64,000 nucleotides of DNA from Deinandra increscens subsp. villosa (Eukaryota > Streptophyta > Magnoliopsida > Asterales > Asteraceae): NCBI GenBank assembly GCA_039602395.1, contig JBCNJP010000023.1, forward strand, positions 87,694,451-87,758,450, in the 5' to 3' direction. This document shows, piece by piece, positions 18,856 to 30,129 of the stretch. Numbering within the stretch: position 1 is the stretch's first letter; each line of letters opens with the position of its first letter. The notes beneath the pieces are model-generated. The model was not told the origin of the DNA. It saw only the letters and a program-made list of their open reading frames with translations, and ran no database searches. The translations under genes and the position numbers were made by a program.

Positions 18856-21456
18856 TCACGGCAGCAGCAGGTCAAACCTGAAGGTGTTCTGAACGTTGTT
18901 TGACCACCACTTGTTCGCTACAATCCGCTCTGCAGTCCCATGAAAAATTCCCACCCTCACAGCATTCTCCATATCATTTTCATCACCAAGTATAGGCTGT
19001 GAGGCGAGTAGCTTTATGTCTCTTTCTCTAAAACGCAGCAGATCAACTGGATCATAGAAGCGAAACTGCCTCAGACCTTTGCATAGAACCACCACCTCGT
19101 GAGTTGTTGGATCATAGCACCAGCAGTCAAAGTTTTTGACCAGTGTACCGTCTTCGATTTCATCCAACATATTGATCACTCGTGTACGCTTGGTGGGTGG
19201 TCTTCTAGCTTCACCAATTGCATCCCCAGTCACAGGGTCAGTTCCCGTCTCAACCCATCTCACCTGCTTCAGGTCAAAGTCAGCAAAATTGTTTTCCAAA
19301 TGGCTTAAAAGGTTGTTTCTGATAGGTTCCCCATCTGTGCTGTTCCACCTGTTGATGAAGGGAGCTCGGAGCAAACTTCTGATCTCAGGCTCAGTCCATG
19401 AGTGGAATTGTCCACGAGTTCTGTAATACTCAACTGGACTGTAGCCGTCACGGATCACAGCAAACAGTTTCTTCTCCGTATCATAGTGCCAGCACAAGAT
19501 GGCTTCACGACTCCCCCTTTTGTCAATGGAGCTTTCACCAACATCGAGGGCGTATTTTGTGGGGGCTGGTCCTTGATAGAATTCACGGAACCAGTTGTCG
19601 TGACCTGCAGGGGCTTTAGAGATGATTCTGCCACTTCGGGCGTAATCAGACATCTCTATGTTCTCATCTCCATCATCCGCCTCCATAGCTCCTGCAGCTT
19701 GAGATGAACTCTGACCTGAGGCACCTGTGTTGCTAGGCCCTGCACCACCCGTCAGTTCATTAATCTTCTTTCTCAGTCCCTTTATCATATTGTAGAGATA
19801 TTCCATTCTTTCCTTGTCAGCTACCTCATATCCTCTCATATACTTGCTGTTTGCCTCCTCCTTCTCTCTCAAACGCTGATTTTCTTCCATGAGAGCCTTG
19901 ATCTCATTTTGTCTCATCCTATTCTGAGAGATCAGGAAGTTAATCTGAGGATCAGCACTAATCCTCAGATCAACTGGAAGCTCAGCAGCCATCAAAGGGC
20001 GGAAACCTGGAGCTGCGAGAGGTTGGCTTGTCACGGTAGAGAGGCTCACTCTAACCGGACTTGGAACAACGAAGGTGCTATCAACCTCCAGAAATTGCCT
20101 ATCTTCACGTACAGGGCTTTGCACGTTCAGAATCGGACTATCGTGCTGCACAGGGGCAGGTTGATCATTGCCACCTTCAGTCTGTGTAAGAGACGGTTGC
20201 TCCTGGAGTGCTTCATTAACAGATTCTTCTTGACCACTGACACCCGCAGAACTGGGTCCAGTTGGTTCTACAAGCATTAGACTCGAGCTGGTCTTGGTGA
20301 ATCTGAACCGTATGCTCCTAGGATCAGTTTTCTTTCGTGGAGATGGTTCACGAGCAGGGACGGGTTCTTCCACGAAAGTTTCATCAGTGTTTAACTCCAG
20401 CTCAGGAGGTGTATCATCACTGCCAGATGACCCAATCAGATCTTCTCTTGATCTTTTGTGACTGAGTGGACCCAAGTTTCCATAAATGTCTTCATCTTCA
20501 GGATTAGCAAAGATGTCATCCATGACGTTGTCTTCGTCAGAGGGAATGACCTCTGGATCATCAGCCACATTGACAGCTGGATTGGCTTCAGCATCTTGAT
20601 CTTCTGCCACAATGGCATTCACAACTGGCTCATCAGCCACTGGCTCATCTTCCTCCATCACTTGTTCACGGGCTACCTCTGGAAAGGCACCACGTTTAAC
20701 CCATTCCAGTCTTCCCTCAAACATGAACTTTCCTCTTATGTCCTGGGTCTGGAGACCAAAAACACCCGCATCCATCACCTTTACATCCAGCTTCTCTACC
20801 CTTTCTTGAATCATGGGGTATTTCAACATCACCACCATGTGCACGAATCTTGGTGTCATGAGAAATTGCTCACGAGCACTCAAGTCTGCATTCCCTATCC
20901 AGTCCAGCAGCATCATCTTGGAGAAGTTGAAATTCCAATCAAGGGCCAATGCCACAAATGCAGTGCCGTGGACTTTGTTCAGTTGGTCAAAGCTCGTTCT
21001 CTTGCCCAGAAACGATTTCTGCATAAAGTGGGCAAGGCACCTCCAGTAGTGCGGCAGCTGCTTCTTCATGATTGGCGGGAATCTGCCCTCATATCCGAGT
21101 AGTTGTGCACCTGCCAGAACGGCTTCTCTAGGGTAATCAACCGGATCGGTAGCACGATCGTTGATATTCAAGCCTCTTCTAATATCATCTTCCAGAATGA
21201 CAACTTGACGATTCTGGATTGTAGCAGTGATTCTCGTCTTATCTGCACTCGTCCGTGCAGTCCCCCAGAACTCTCTCACCAGCATCTCATCAATCAATAC
21301 ACTTGTCCTAAGTGCATGATTTATCTTGCAAACATTCATTCCTGCCACCAATGAGTAAAACAGCTCCATGTGGTGCTCTGGTGGATCTTCCAGGAAAGCT
21401 GGTATACAGTGGTCATTATCAAACTTGATAGGTTCGTCAATAACATTTCCTGCCAT
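18856..21456 (-). CDS. Sirevirus third ORF (866 codons), function unknown
   Basis: Uninterrupted frame downstream of pol, same strand, ending just before the polypurine tract. I place the start at MAGNVIDEP because it directly follows TTGTCTGTCTCAG, a strong splice-acceptor-like sequence; eight more in-frame codons lie upstream. Residues about 10-250 form a globular region (AFLEDPPEHHMELFY, LVREFWGTART, AHFMQKSFLGKRTSFDQLN, FLMTPRFVHMVVML) that I recognise as the recurrent extra ORF of Asteraceae copia elements. Then come an acidic stretch (about 260-340), a Ser/Pro-rich part, a coiled coil (about 525-590, KALMEENQRLREKEEANSKY) and a distinct C-terminal region of about 230 residues (YARSGRIISKAPAGHDNWF to the end). 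No signal peptide or membrane segment is visible, so an envelope role is not supported. It occupies the position of the Sirevirus env-like gene. Confidence 0.85.
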   Translation of the reverse strand: MAGNVIDEPIKFDNDHCIPAFLEDPPEHHMELFYSLVAGMNVCKINHALRTSVLIDEMLVREFWGTARTSADKTRITATIQNRQVVILEDDIRRGLNINDRATDPVDYPREAVLAGAQLLGYEGRFPPIMKKQLPHYWRCLAHFMQKSFLGKRTSFDQLNKVHGTAFVALALDWNFNFSKMMLLDWIGNADLSAREQFLMTPRFVHMVVMLKYPMIQERVEKLDVKVMDAGVFGLQTQDIRGKFMFEGRLEWVKRGAFPEVAREQVMEEDEPVADEPVVNAIVAEDQDAEANPAVNVADDPEVIPSDEDNVMDDIFANPEDEDIYGNLGPLSHKRSREDLIGSSGSDDTPPELELNTDETFVEEPVPAREPSPRKKTDPRSIRFRFTKTSSSLMLVEPTGPSSAGVSGQEESVNEALQEQPSLTQTEGGNDQPAPVQHDSPILNVQSPVREDRQFLEVDSTFVVPSPVRVSLSTVTSQPLAAPGFRPLMAAELPVDLRISADPQINFLISQNRMRQNEIKALMEENQRLREKEEANSKYMRGYEVADKERMEYLYNMIKGLRKKINELTGGAGPSNTGASGQSSSQAAGAMEADDGDENIEMSDYARSGRIISKAPAGHDNWFREFYQGPAPTKYALDVGESSIDKRGSREAILCWHYDTEKKLFAVIRDGYSPVEYYRTRGQFHSWTEPEIRSLLRAPFINRWNSTDGEPIRNNLLSHLENNFADFDLKQVRWVETGTDPVTGDAIGEARRPPTKRTRVINMLDEIEDGTLVKNFDCWCYDPTTHEVVVLCKGLRQFRFYDPVDLLRFRERDIKLLASQPILGDENDMENAVRVGIFHGTAERIVANKWWSNNVQNTFRFDLLLP

Positions 21457-23584
21457 CTGAGACAGACAAGACATATGCATCAGATTTGATCATGAATAAG
21501 CAATTATGATTATTAACCCTTAACGCGTTCAATTGATAATCACATTTTACTTATGACCTTCACCAAAATTCAATTTGAACATTTTTCGGGAAAATAATTG
21601 AATTTAAAACTTGCTCACAAACACCGTCAAATTTATCTCAAAACTGTTCACTTTTAATGAGATTTCAAATTTGTTAAGTGTTAAAAAAAATTAATTCTCA
21701 TTTTATATATGTTTACGGTCCACAAACTGTGTTTACGATTCCTTATATGGGTTCACGATTGGTTTAAAGATGGCCCAGTCGTAAACATCAACCCCAGTCG
21801 TAAACAGCATTATATTGACATTAGCCCAATCGTAAACACCCATAAAGGCTTTGTCGTTTTCCCCGGGTCGTAAACGGTGATTCGTCACATTCACGATCGT
21901 GAACGACTTTTGTCGTTTTCCTGGTCCGATCGTAAACACCCGAAACACCGTCTTCTTCATTGCGACGGTCGTAAACGCCGAGAAACGCCATTGTTGCACC
22001 TGCAAGCAACTCGGAAACCCGATTAAACACACCAAAATCACTAGACATCATCATCAACTACCTTATATCAGTTTCAAAAACAAATCCGACTTCAAAACTT
22101 GTAAAAACAGCACGAACTCAGAAGATACAAACGATTATCTCAAAATTAGGGCTCGAGACTGAAAACCCTAAAATCAACAGCGAGAAATCAGCTGTTAAAG
22201 AGATTGGAGAGAGGGTTTTTGGTCGGAAATGGATGACGATCTCGGTGGTGAAGTTTGTTTGTGAAAAAGGTGAACGGAATCGGGTGGATGAGGCTTTTCC
22301 GGCGAGAGATGGGCGGAGCTAGGGTTTCGGAGGAAGAGTCGTAAACGGAGGGGAGAAGGTTTGATCGTGAATGGGTTAAAATGATCGTAAATAGGGTTTT
22401 AACCATCAACAATTACACTTAACCCCCTTTCAAACCAAAATCTTTTGAAAACATCATTTAAGCCCTTCAAACTTTCTAAAAAACTTTCAAGAAACACACA
22501 AGTTCACCCCAAACTTGAAAATCCTCATAAAATTTGAAATTTTTTGAAATACCTTGAGAATTTTACAAAACTTCCCCTCAGAATGACACCCGAGTACCCG
22601 ATCATGATCAATAAAAGTTTTAAAAGTTAAAACAGATAAAATCAAAACCAAATTAAAATATTTACAAACTTAACTCAGAAATTTCAAATATTCACATACC
22701 TGGTGCTGGTAAATTTCACAGATAATTTCAGACAAGTCTTTGACTGAGGAACCCTTTTCAGCTTCTGTTACTAGACACTCTAGACAATTGTCAGGTGGTT
22801 TAAACACAGAAACTCACATCCAGTAAAGTGCTTAAATATAGTACAGATTTACCGTTATGTTTAACCGTCCCCACACCCAATTTTCCATAGCAAAACCTAC
22901 CCAACCTCAGAGTTTATTGAGGATTCACAAACCCCCAACTTGAGGAACCATGCAACACTGCTTTTGACTACCACTTATTTCTGATTTTCATACATTATCA
23001 GTTGATGATCAGGTCGGCCGCATAAGCACGCAGAGAAGACCAACTGAAAAATTTTATTTTCTTTTCTTTTTCTTTTTCAGAATTTTCAATTTTGAATTCT
23101 TTGAATTCTTTTTCTTTTTCTTTTTCTTTCTCTTGTGGTGTTGTCTTATACAGTATTAACATGGCGTGTGAGAGAGTGAATACTAGGTAATACCACTCTC
23201 AACCCATTTTTGTCGGGACTCAGTTTTTTAAACCATGTAGACTAGGATGGGAAACTAAACATGTATAGAGTTTAAGATTACTGCACTTACATAGATGATC
23301 ATTGTTTTGGTTGAGCTTACCGACATATCATCTTCGAGCAGTCTTTCACATCTGCCTTACACGTGTCAGTCTCCAACCGTCATTAAGCATTTAAGTCCTA
23401 TCAAAAGACATCATAAAAACCTTTCAGTTTAACCAGCACCATTTCTTCCCCTGTTTTTGTGAGGCTTTTGAAACAAGACTCAATTTTTTCAGTCATTTTC
23501 TATTTTTTTTTTTTTTTTAACTTTTTGCTTTAAGAAAAAAAATTGATAAACCAAAGACTTTGTACAAAAATATAGATGATCAGA
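21457..23584 (-). promoter_or_regulatory. pol-to-ORF3 spacer with TTTACGA array and 5'UTR-like segment
   Basis: About 2.1 kb without a supported gene. Between 21720 and 22400 the motif TTTACGA (or TCGTAAA) occurs nine times. Read on the minus strand, 22400-22100 looks like a plant 5'UTR/promoter (CCGAAACCCTAGC telobox, CTCTCGCCGG, CT-rich tracts, TTTTAGGGTTTTCAG). Purine-rich GAAAAAGAAAAAGAAAAAGA lies near 23110. The 3' end is the acceptor-like sequence before ORF3. Together these suggest ORF3 has its own transcript, by splicing or internal initiation (inference). Confidence 0.5.
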
Positions 23585-26500
23585 TCATTCCTCGAAGGCA
23601 ATCATCTTCAGGCCTTCAACACAAGATTCAAAATTAGGACGAGGAAGGGGTTTTGTAAAGATGTCCGAAACATTCTGATCGGAGCTTACCTTTTGTAGCT
23701 GAATCAGCTCACGATCAAAGCAATCACGAATAAAATGTACCTTAATATCAATGTGCTTGGTTTTGGAATGTTGGACAGGGTTTTTCACAATCTCAAGAGC
23801 AGCAGCATTATCACAAAATATTGGAGTGTTAACGAATTCCATACCGTAATCCGTGAGCTGGTTTTGGATCCACACTACCTGTGAAGTACCGGCAGATGCG
23901 GCCACGTACTCAGCTTCTGCAGTTGATTTGGATACGGTATGCTGCTTCTTGCTCTGCCAAGAGATGAGCCTATCTCCCAGGTACTGACATCCTCCAGTAG
24001 TAGATTTCCTGTCAAGGTCACTACCTCCATAATCACTGTCAGTAAAAGCATATAATTGAAAATCAGTGTTCTTCGGGTACCAAAGACCAAGCCTAGGCCT
24101 GCCCTTCAGATACCTGAAGATACGCTTAACAGCAGCTAAATGAGAGAGTTTAGGGTTAGCCTGATATCGAGCACACACGCAAACTGCATACATGATGTCT
24201 GGCCTGCTTGCTGTCAAGTACATTAGTGATCCAATCATCGACCGATACTGGAATTCACTCACTGACTCCCCGTTAAGATCCGCTGACAGGAGTGGTCTGG
24301 ATGCCATGGGAGTGGCGATGGGCTTGCAATCCTGCATCTTGAATTTGTCCAGAATCTCATTCACATACTTCTCCTGATGAATAAGAATCCCGGAATCATT
24401 CTGCTTGACTTGAAGTGCAAGAAAGAAACTCATCTCGCCTTGGTCACTCATCTCAAACTTTTTCTTCATGATCTCCTCAAACTCGGTGCACAATTCTTCG
24501 TTTGTCGATCCGTAGATAATATCATCTACATACACTTGCACCATAATTATGTCTTCTCCCACCCTTTTCCTAAACAATGTTTGATCAACGACTCCTCTTG
24601 TATATCCATTCTCCACCAGGTGATTGGACAACGTTTCATACCATGTTCTAGGAGCTTGATGCAAACCGTACAAGGCCTTATCCAGCAGATAAACGTGATC
24701 TGGATTTTCTTCATCTATGAACCCTGGTGGTTGAGCAACATAGACTTCCTCGTTCATCTCTGCATACAGAAAGGCAGTCTTCACATCCATCTGATGTACG
24801 GTAAAATTGAGATACGAAGCTACAGCTAGAAAGATCCGAATTGCTTCCAATCTTGCCACCGGAGCGTAAACCTCATCATAGTCGATACCCTGGACTTGCC
24901 TGTGCCCTTGTACTATCAGCCTTGCTTTGTTTCTCACAATGATCCCCGAGTCATCCTTTTTGTTCTTGTACAACCATCTCGTGGGAATCACCTTCTTGTC
25001 TTCTGGCCGCTTCACAAGACGCCACACTCCCAGCTTTGAAAATTGATTGAGTTCATTGTGCATGGCCTCCATCCAGTTTGGATCTTTAAGAGCAACCATC
25101 ACATTGGGAGGTTCTATCTGGGAGATGAAGCAGGAAAACATACAAAAGTTGATGTGTCCTGTTCGGCTCCTTGTGGTGACACCCACTGTCACTGGCCCAA
25201 CAACATTACTCAGTGGATGATCCTTGTTGATTCTGCTCTCTTGAACTTCAGGCACTGAAACATTAACAGGCAGATTAGTATTAACAACATTTTCAGTCAT
25301 ACCTGAGCCTTGAGAATCCACTGGAGCATCACGTGTCCCTGAACATTCTGGAATATCAGCAGTTGCATTCCGAGAAGATTCAGCTGATGCTCTATCCACA
25401 TGAGGTCTTACATCTGCACTGGGAGCTACAATGTCTTCTTCTTCGCCCAAATTGTGGAAAACATTCGAGAAATTAAATCCCTCAAACAATGATCCATAGT
25501 CGAAGATCCAATTAGGTCCAGTTCCCGCATCAGTAGGATTGTCCTCCATCCAATCTACATTGAATGCCTCAATGATCAACCCAGTGGTCTTGTTGTACAC
25601 ACGATAAGCACTATTTGCTGAATAACCAACAAAATAGCACTCATCGGCCTTCGCTTCGAATTTCCCTACATCGGACTGAATCAGCACCGTGCATGGACAT
25701 CCAAACGTCTTGAAGTAACCCACCTTCGGTTTTTCTCCATAAATGATCTGATATGGAGTTTGCTCGTGACGCTTGTTCAGAAGAACTCTGTTTTGTACAT
25801 AACAAGCAGTATTCACAGCTTCTGCCCAAAAGAAGATCGGTAATTTTGCTTCACACATCATCGTTCTAGCTGCTTCGATGAGTGTCCTATTTCTTCTTTC
25901 GGCAACTCCATTCTGCTGAGGAGTATAAGGAGCACTGAACTGCCTTTCAATCCCCTTTTCACCACAAAACATATTCAGCTCAGCATTCTTGAATTCTGTC
26001 CCATTGTCAGATCTGATTGCCTTCACTCTTTTATCCAGCTGATTCTCAATAAGAGTCACAAACTGCTTTACTAGGGCCGGAGTTTCGTATTTGTTCGACA
26101 AGAAAAAGACCCAAGTAAATCGCGAGTAGTCGTCCACTATCACGAGGCAGTATAAGAACTTGCTGACACTTTGTACCTGCATAGGACCAAACAAATCCAT
26201 ATGTAAGAGTTGAAGCACAGAAGAGACAGAATTTGCAACCTTTGGACGATGTGGCAGTTTGTGCTGCTTCCCCTTAGCACATGCCACACACTTCTCCACT
26301 GAAGTGAAATCTGTGATCGGAAGGTTTCTGACATGCTCTCCTTTAGCCAGCTTGGATAAATTCTTCATGTTTGCATGTCCCAGACGACGATGCCACAACA
26401 ATGCAAGATTTTCATTCTGTTTTGATATAAGGCAAGCTTCTTCTGACGAAGGAGGATTGCTCAAGTTGAGAAGATATGAGTTTGAACGTCTTGGAGTTCG

Positions 26501-26605
26501 CATAAGTACACACTCCTCGGGTATCTTCACACCTGGCTTCAGAATAATACACTCCTTCTTATTGAACATCACTAGAAAAGTCTCTGTCACAGATCTGAGA
26601 AACAC
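23585..26605 (-). CDS. pol: Sirevirus integrase-RT-RNase H polyprotein
   Basis: About 1000 codons, open throughout. Order: pre-integrase region and zinc finger (LWHRRLGHANM, CVACAKGKQHKLPHR), integrase core with D-D-E (HMDLFGPMQ, RSDNGTEFKN, QQNGVAERRNRTL), RT (WLYKNKKDDSG, MDVKTAFLYAEMNEEVYV, catalytic VQVYVDDIIYGSTN) and RNase H (YAFTDSDYGGSDLDRKS, STAEAEYVAA, KTKHIDIKVHFIRD). All catalytic motifs look intact. The first codons overlap the protease frame; an extra T in a TTTT run near 26572 separates the two frames, so the true upstream sequence is the protease. Confidence 0.95.
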   Translation of the reverse strand: MFLRSVTETFLVMFNKKECIILKPGVKIPEECVLMRTPRRSNSYLLNLSNPPSSEEACLISKQNENLALLWHRRLGHANMKNLSKLAKGEHVRNLPITDFTSVEKCVACAKGKQHKLPHRPKVANSVSSVLQLLHMDLFGPMQVQSVSKFLYCLVIVDDYSRFTWVFFLSNKYETPALVKQFVTLIENQLDKRVKAIRSDNGTEFKNAELNMFCGEKGIERQFSAPYTPQQNGVAERRNRTLIEAARTMMCEAKLPIFFWAEAVNTACYVQNRVLLNKRHEQTPYQIIYGEKPKVGYFKTFGCPCTVLIQSDVGKFEAKADECYFVGYSANSAYRVYNKTTGLIIEAFNVDWMEDNPTDAGTGPNWIFDYGSLFEGFNFSNVFHNLGEEEDIVAPSADVRPHVDRASAESSRNATADIPECSGTRDAPVDSQGSGMTENVVNTNLPVNVSVPEVQESRINKDHPLSNVVGPVTVGVTTRSRTGHINFCMFSCFISQIEPPNVMVALKDPNWMEAMHNELNQFSKLGVWRLVKRPEDKKVIPTRWLYKNKKDDSGIIVRNKARLIVQGHRQVQGIDYDEVYAPVARLEAIRIFLAVASYLNFTVHQMDVKTAFLYAEMNEEVYVAQPPGFIDEENPDHVYLLDKALYGLHQAPRTWYETLSNHLVENGYTRGVVDQTLFRKRVGEDIIMVQVYVDDIIYGSTNEELCTEFEEIMKKKFEMSDQGEMSFFLALQVKQNDSGILIHQEKYVNEILDKFKMQDCKPIATPMASRPLLSADLNGESVSEFQYRSMIGSLMYLTASRPDIMYAVCVCARYQANPKLSHLAAVKRIFRYLKGRPRLGLWYPKNTDFQLYAFTDSDYGGSDLDRKSTTGGCQYLGDRLISWQSKKQHTVSKSTAEAEYVAASAGTSQVVWIQNQLTDYGMEFVNTPIFCDNAAALEIVKNPVQHSKTKHIDIKVHFIRDCFDRELIQLQKVSSDQNVSDIFTKPLPRPNFESCVEGLKMIAFEE

Positions 26606-26826
26606 TCAGCAAACTGTGCGACAGTTCCTCCACATAATGAACGTCAGAAAATGACAGATTACCGCTCCGCACCACACCTTTCTTACTGATTCGACCACCC
26701 ACACCCCCTGCAAAAGAAACTCCACCTCCATTGAAATCCTCTACATCTTCCAAAAGAGACAGATCTCCGGTCATGTGTCGGGAGCAACCACTATCAACAT
26801 ACCAGAGATTGTTGACAGATCTTCTA
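26559..26826 (-). pseudogene. Sirevirus aspartic protease segment, frameshifted relative to gag and pol
   Basis: Minus strand encodes RRSVNNLWYVDSGCSRHMTG, the copia protease active-site context (D-S-G), and ends SHSLLSVSQICDRDF before running out of frame. Removing one T at the GACTTTTCTAG run would join it to the pol frame. Upstream, two TGA stops in the gag frame and a TAG in this frame (around 26840-26934) separate it from gag. Whether these breaks are recoding sites, mutations or sequence errors cannot be told here. Confidence 0.75.
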
Positions 26827-26931
26827 GGCTGTCCCTACACAAATCAGAGATCAGTTAGAGTCAGGTACCCAGGTCATAACAGATCTGGGCACTCCCTTGG
26901 AGTCAATGTAGTTAACCATTTTGAAAGACAT

Positions 26932-29900
26932 TCATGCCTTTGATTCAGGTTGATTTACAGTTTTAGCATTAACTTTTGGCTTCCAATTTGGTTGCTTTTG
27001 TGAGTTTGAACTACTAGCAGAGTTCTTTGTGGGTGATGTTTTTCTTGGAGGAGATGCAGCCTTTTTACCTTTTGTTTTAACAACCGGTGTCCACTCAAGT
27101 TTTAATTTGGTATAAACCATTTGTTTTGGTTGAGTAACAGTTTTTGGTTGTTCCATAACTGCTTTACCCTTAGGTTCAGCAGTCTGATTAACTTTTTGCA
27201 CTTGTTTCTCAAAAGGCTTTGTTTTAACTTTGTTAGGTCTGTTGTAAACTTCTTTAGCTGCATGAGCAGGTTTTGAAGTTTGGCCCACATCTCTCCTTTC
27301 ATTGACAGGCTTTGTCACTGGGGCTTTTGTGTTTAGAACCTTAGACTTTTGAGTCTTCATTGGTTCAGAACTCTGCTTCCCCTGTGACGAAGCTTGCTGC
27401 TTTTGAGTTCTGTTCTCACCCCTCATCATTTTCTCAAGCATATTTGTCCGCTTGTTCTGCGGATAATATGGTTCATAGGGTCTGTTCATACAATTAGCAG
27501 CAAAATGACCTGGTTGACCACATTGAAAACAATTCATTTGTCTAGGCCCATTGACGTTGCTACACAAGTATGAGCGTCTTGGGTAAGACGACTTCCATTC
27601 CGGTTGATCATCCCATTTGTGTATCACACGTTTTGAATGTTTTTCAGGTTGTGTTATTAAACAAAATTGTTCAGATTTTGATTTATCAGTTCTATTATAA
27701 GTTGACACAACCTGGGGATACGGAACAAAATCATTGGGCTTAGACTGACGGCCAAACTTTGTGTTAGGAACACGCATTTTAAAAGAACTAACGACTTCAT
27801 TAGGATTAGAAACATGTTTTAACAAGACAATTTGATTGGACTTGGATGCTTCAAGTTCTGACACAGATGCCAGAACGTCATCCTTAGGTAAACTAGAAAC
27901 AGAACAACTAGACTCATGACACTCATTGACTCTCAAGCATTCAGCATCCTCCCCAGATACATCTTCAATCCCTACAACATCTGCACATGTAACAGAAACA
28001 TTAGTAGGACTAACATTATTGTTTAATGATTCCTGGGAAGGGCCTGGTTCATTTCTGTGTTCATCTACCTTGTTCTGACTACTCATCCCATATATTCCAA
28101 GTCTCTCTCTTTCTAACTCCTCTTCTGTCATAGGGGTCACACCTACCAACATACTATCTATAGGAGGACCTGCTTCATGATAACCTGACTTAGTTCTGTC
28201 TACCTGATCCTCCTCATAGAGCACTCCTATAATATCTCTAGGGATAGGTGGGGGAATTACAACATTTGCGGCCACGGACTTGTCAGACTTTTCCGACCCA
28301 AATCCTGGCGTATGTTTCCCTACTTGACCACAAGTGATAGCCTGAGATAGTTCTTTACCTGCCTGAAGCATTCTTTTGTTTCTTAATTTATTCACATCTA
28401 ACTGAACCTGCATCTCATTGTTCTTATGTGTCAATTCATCTACCTGCTTTCTAAGGTCAGCTATTTCTAATTTAGCATTATCATACAGGATAGATTGTTC
28501 AGTTGCTATCTGTTGGTACTTAACAATATCTAGCTTTTGTGCCTTAATCTTTTCCTCACCTTTTATCCATCTACCCTTAAATGAACTCCTCTCACACTTG
28601 ATCTCAAACAATTCTAGTTGATAATTCTTACAGACTTGTCTAAGACCAGGTATAATACGAGCACAAGTGGGATCAGAACATACCTTGAGGTTCTCAGCAG
28701 CAGCAACGTACGCTTCCTTGTCTTCTATCTCAGTCTCCTCAGGCTTTTCCTCATCAGTGACCACAAAAGCATGATGTTCTTCATCACCCTCTTCAGCAGT
28801 AGCAATCAAAGCATGTGATAAACTAAGATCCTTCATCTGGGGGGTCAGTTCCCTCAGCTGGGGGGTCCAGTCATAACCTCCACCTCCCTGAACCACCAAT
28901 GCCTTGTCTTCTCCTTTACCTTTTACCTCAGCTGCCTTCTTCTCTTCAACCCTCTCTTTCTTTGGCTTCGTGCATTCCCTGGCAAAGTGACCATACTCAT
29001 CACAATTGTAGCACCTCAGCTTCGACTTGTCAAACCCCATTCTGATTTTATCTTGATCCTTCCAGACGTTCCTTCCAGTTTTGGCCATAAATTTCTTGGC
29101 TCTGAAAACAGCCATGGCCATTTGCCAAGAGACATCTAGCATCTCCACGTCCTCAGGATTTATCTGATTAAGATCACCAGCCACCATATCAGAAGGTACA
29201 AGATTCCCGGCCACAAGTGCATGATAGCTGTTCATGAAACCCATTCCAAGGGCAAAGTTAGGATCATTGACATCACCAGAGTTGACACCTCCGCTTGAAC
29301 TTCCTTGAGGTTGTGCCACAAATGCATTACCCATTGAAACTGAACTTGATCCACTTCCCGAAGCTTTTCCTTCATGCTTACCTTCAACTTCTTCAGATAA
29401 CAGAGCCTGATTCAATTTCCCTGCCAAACTTAATGAGCTTATGTGGTTTAGCTCTCTCTACTTATCATCTATCATCTTTGACTTCAGTTTGTTAATTAGT
29501 TCATCCAAAGTCACTTCAGTCAGTCTATTGTTGTCTTTGATGATGGATATGTTGGTGTTCCAAGATTTAGGCAGACTGTTTAGCAACTTCAAATTCTTGT
29601 CTTCAGTGTCCGGCTCCACACCATAACTGGACATCTCTGCCATCAAGGACACATACCTCTGAACTTGAGCCTCAAAAGATTCACCCTGGATATGGTTGAA
29701 CAAGTTAAACTTCTGCTTCAACATCTGCTTCCTACTAGCCTTGATATCCGGATTTCCTTCATAAGCAACAATCAAAGCGTTCCACAGTTGCTTTGCTGTT
29801 TTGCAGTGCTTGAACCCTTGAGCGATGTCTGGAGTTAGGGCCATAGTCATTATTGCAAAAGCCCTCTCAGCCTTGTTGCACCTCTCCCAGTCATCATCAT

Positions 29901-30129
29901 CATATTCATCCTCTTTCTTCTCTTTCCCAGCATTTGTTCCCGTTGTGTGAGTAGGCGTGTACGGTCCATTGAGAACTGCCCTCCATAGTCTCAGATCCAC
30001 ACTCTTCAAATGATTTTCGAATCTGTACTTCCACTCTAAGAAATTATCCGCTGAAGTTAGTCTTGGCGGACGAGTTATAGATCCGATCTCGAAATCCAGT
30101 TTCTGGTACATGCTCGGCTCAAAATCCAT
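26932..30129 (-). pseudogene. gag: Sirevirus gag, split by an in-frame amber codon
   Basis: Starts MDFEPSMYQKLDFEIG at 30129. The first 223 codons form the UBN2-type capsid-like region (FLEWKYRFENHLKSVD, KQMLKQKFNLFNHIQGESFE). A TAG at 29458-29460 follows MIDDK; the same frame then continues REL NHISSLSLAGK and stays open to 26932. The second part has two CCHC knuckles (CYNCDEYGHFAREC near 28990; CFQCGQPGHFAANC near 27510), an acidic segment, a coiled coil (IADLRKQVDELTHKNNEMQ) and a Lys/Gln-rich tail. Total is about 1060 codons, long for a copia gag but usual for Sireviruses. The TAG context (AAG TAG AGA) is not the known CARYYA readthrough type. Confidence 0.85.

Noticed and set aside
19099..21354. 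Several plus-strand open frames opposite the Sirevirus ORF3
   Set aside because: They are shadows of the long minus-strand ORF, with no recognisable features.
18856..21456. Viral-type envelope gene
   Set aside because: No signal peptide, no membrane-spanning segment, no cysteine-rich ectodomain; only the position matches an env-like gene.
26812..26850. Small intron between gag and protease (GTACCT ... TTTGTGTAG)
   Set aside because: It would be about 34 bases, too short for a plant intron, though the acceptor-like sequence is notable.
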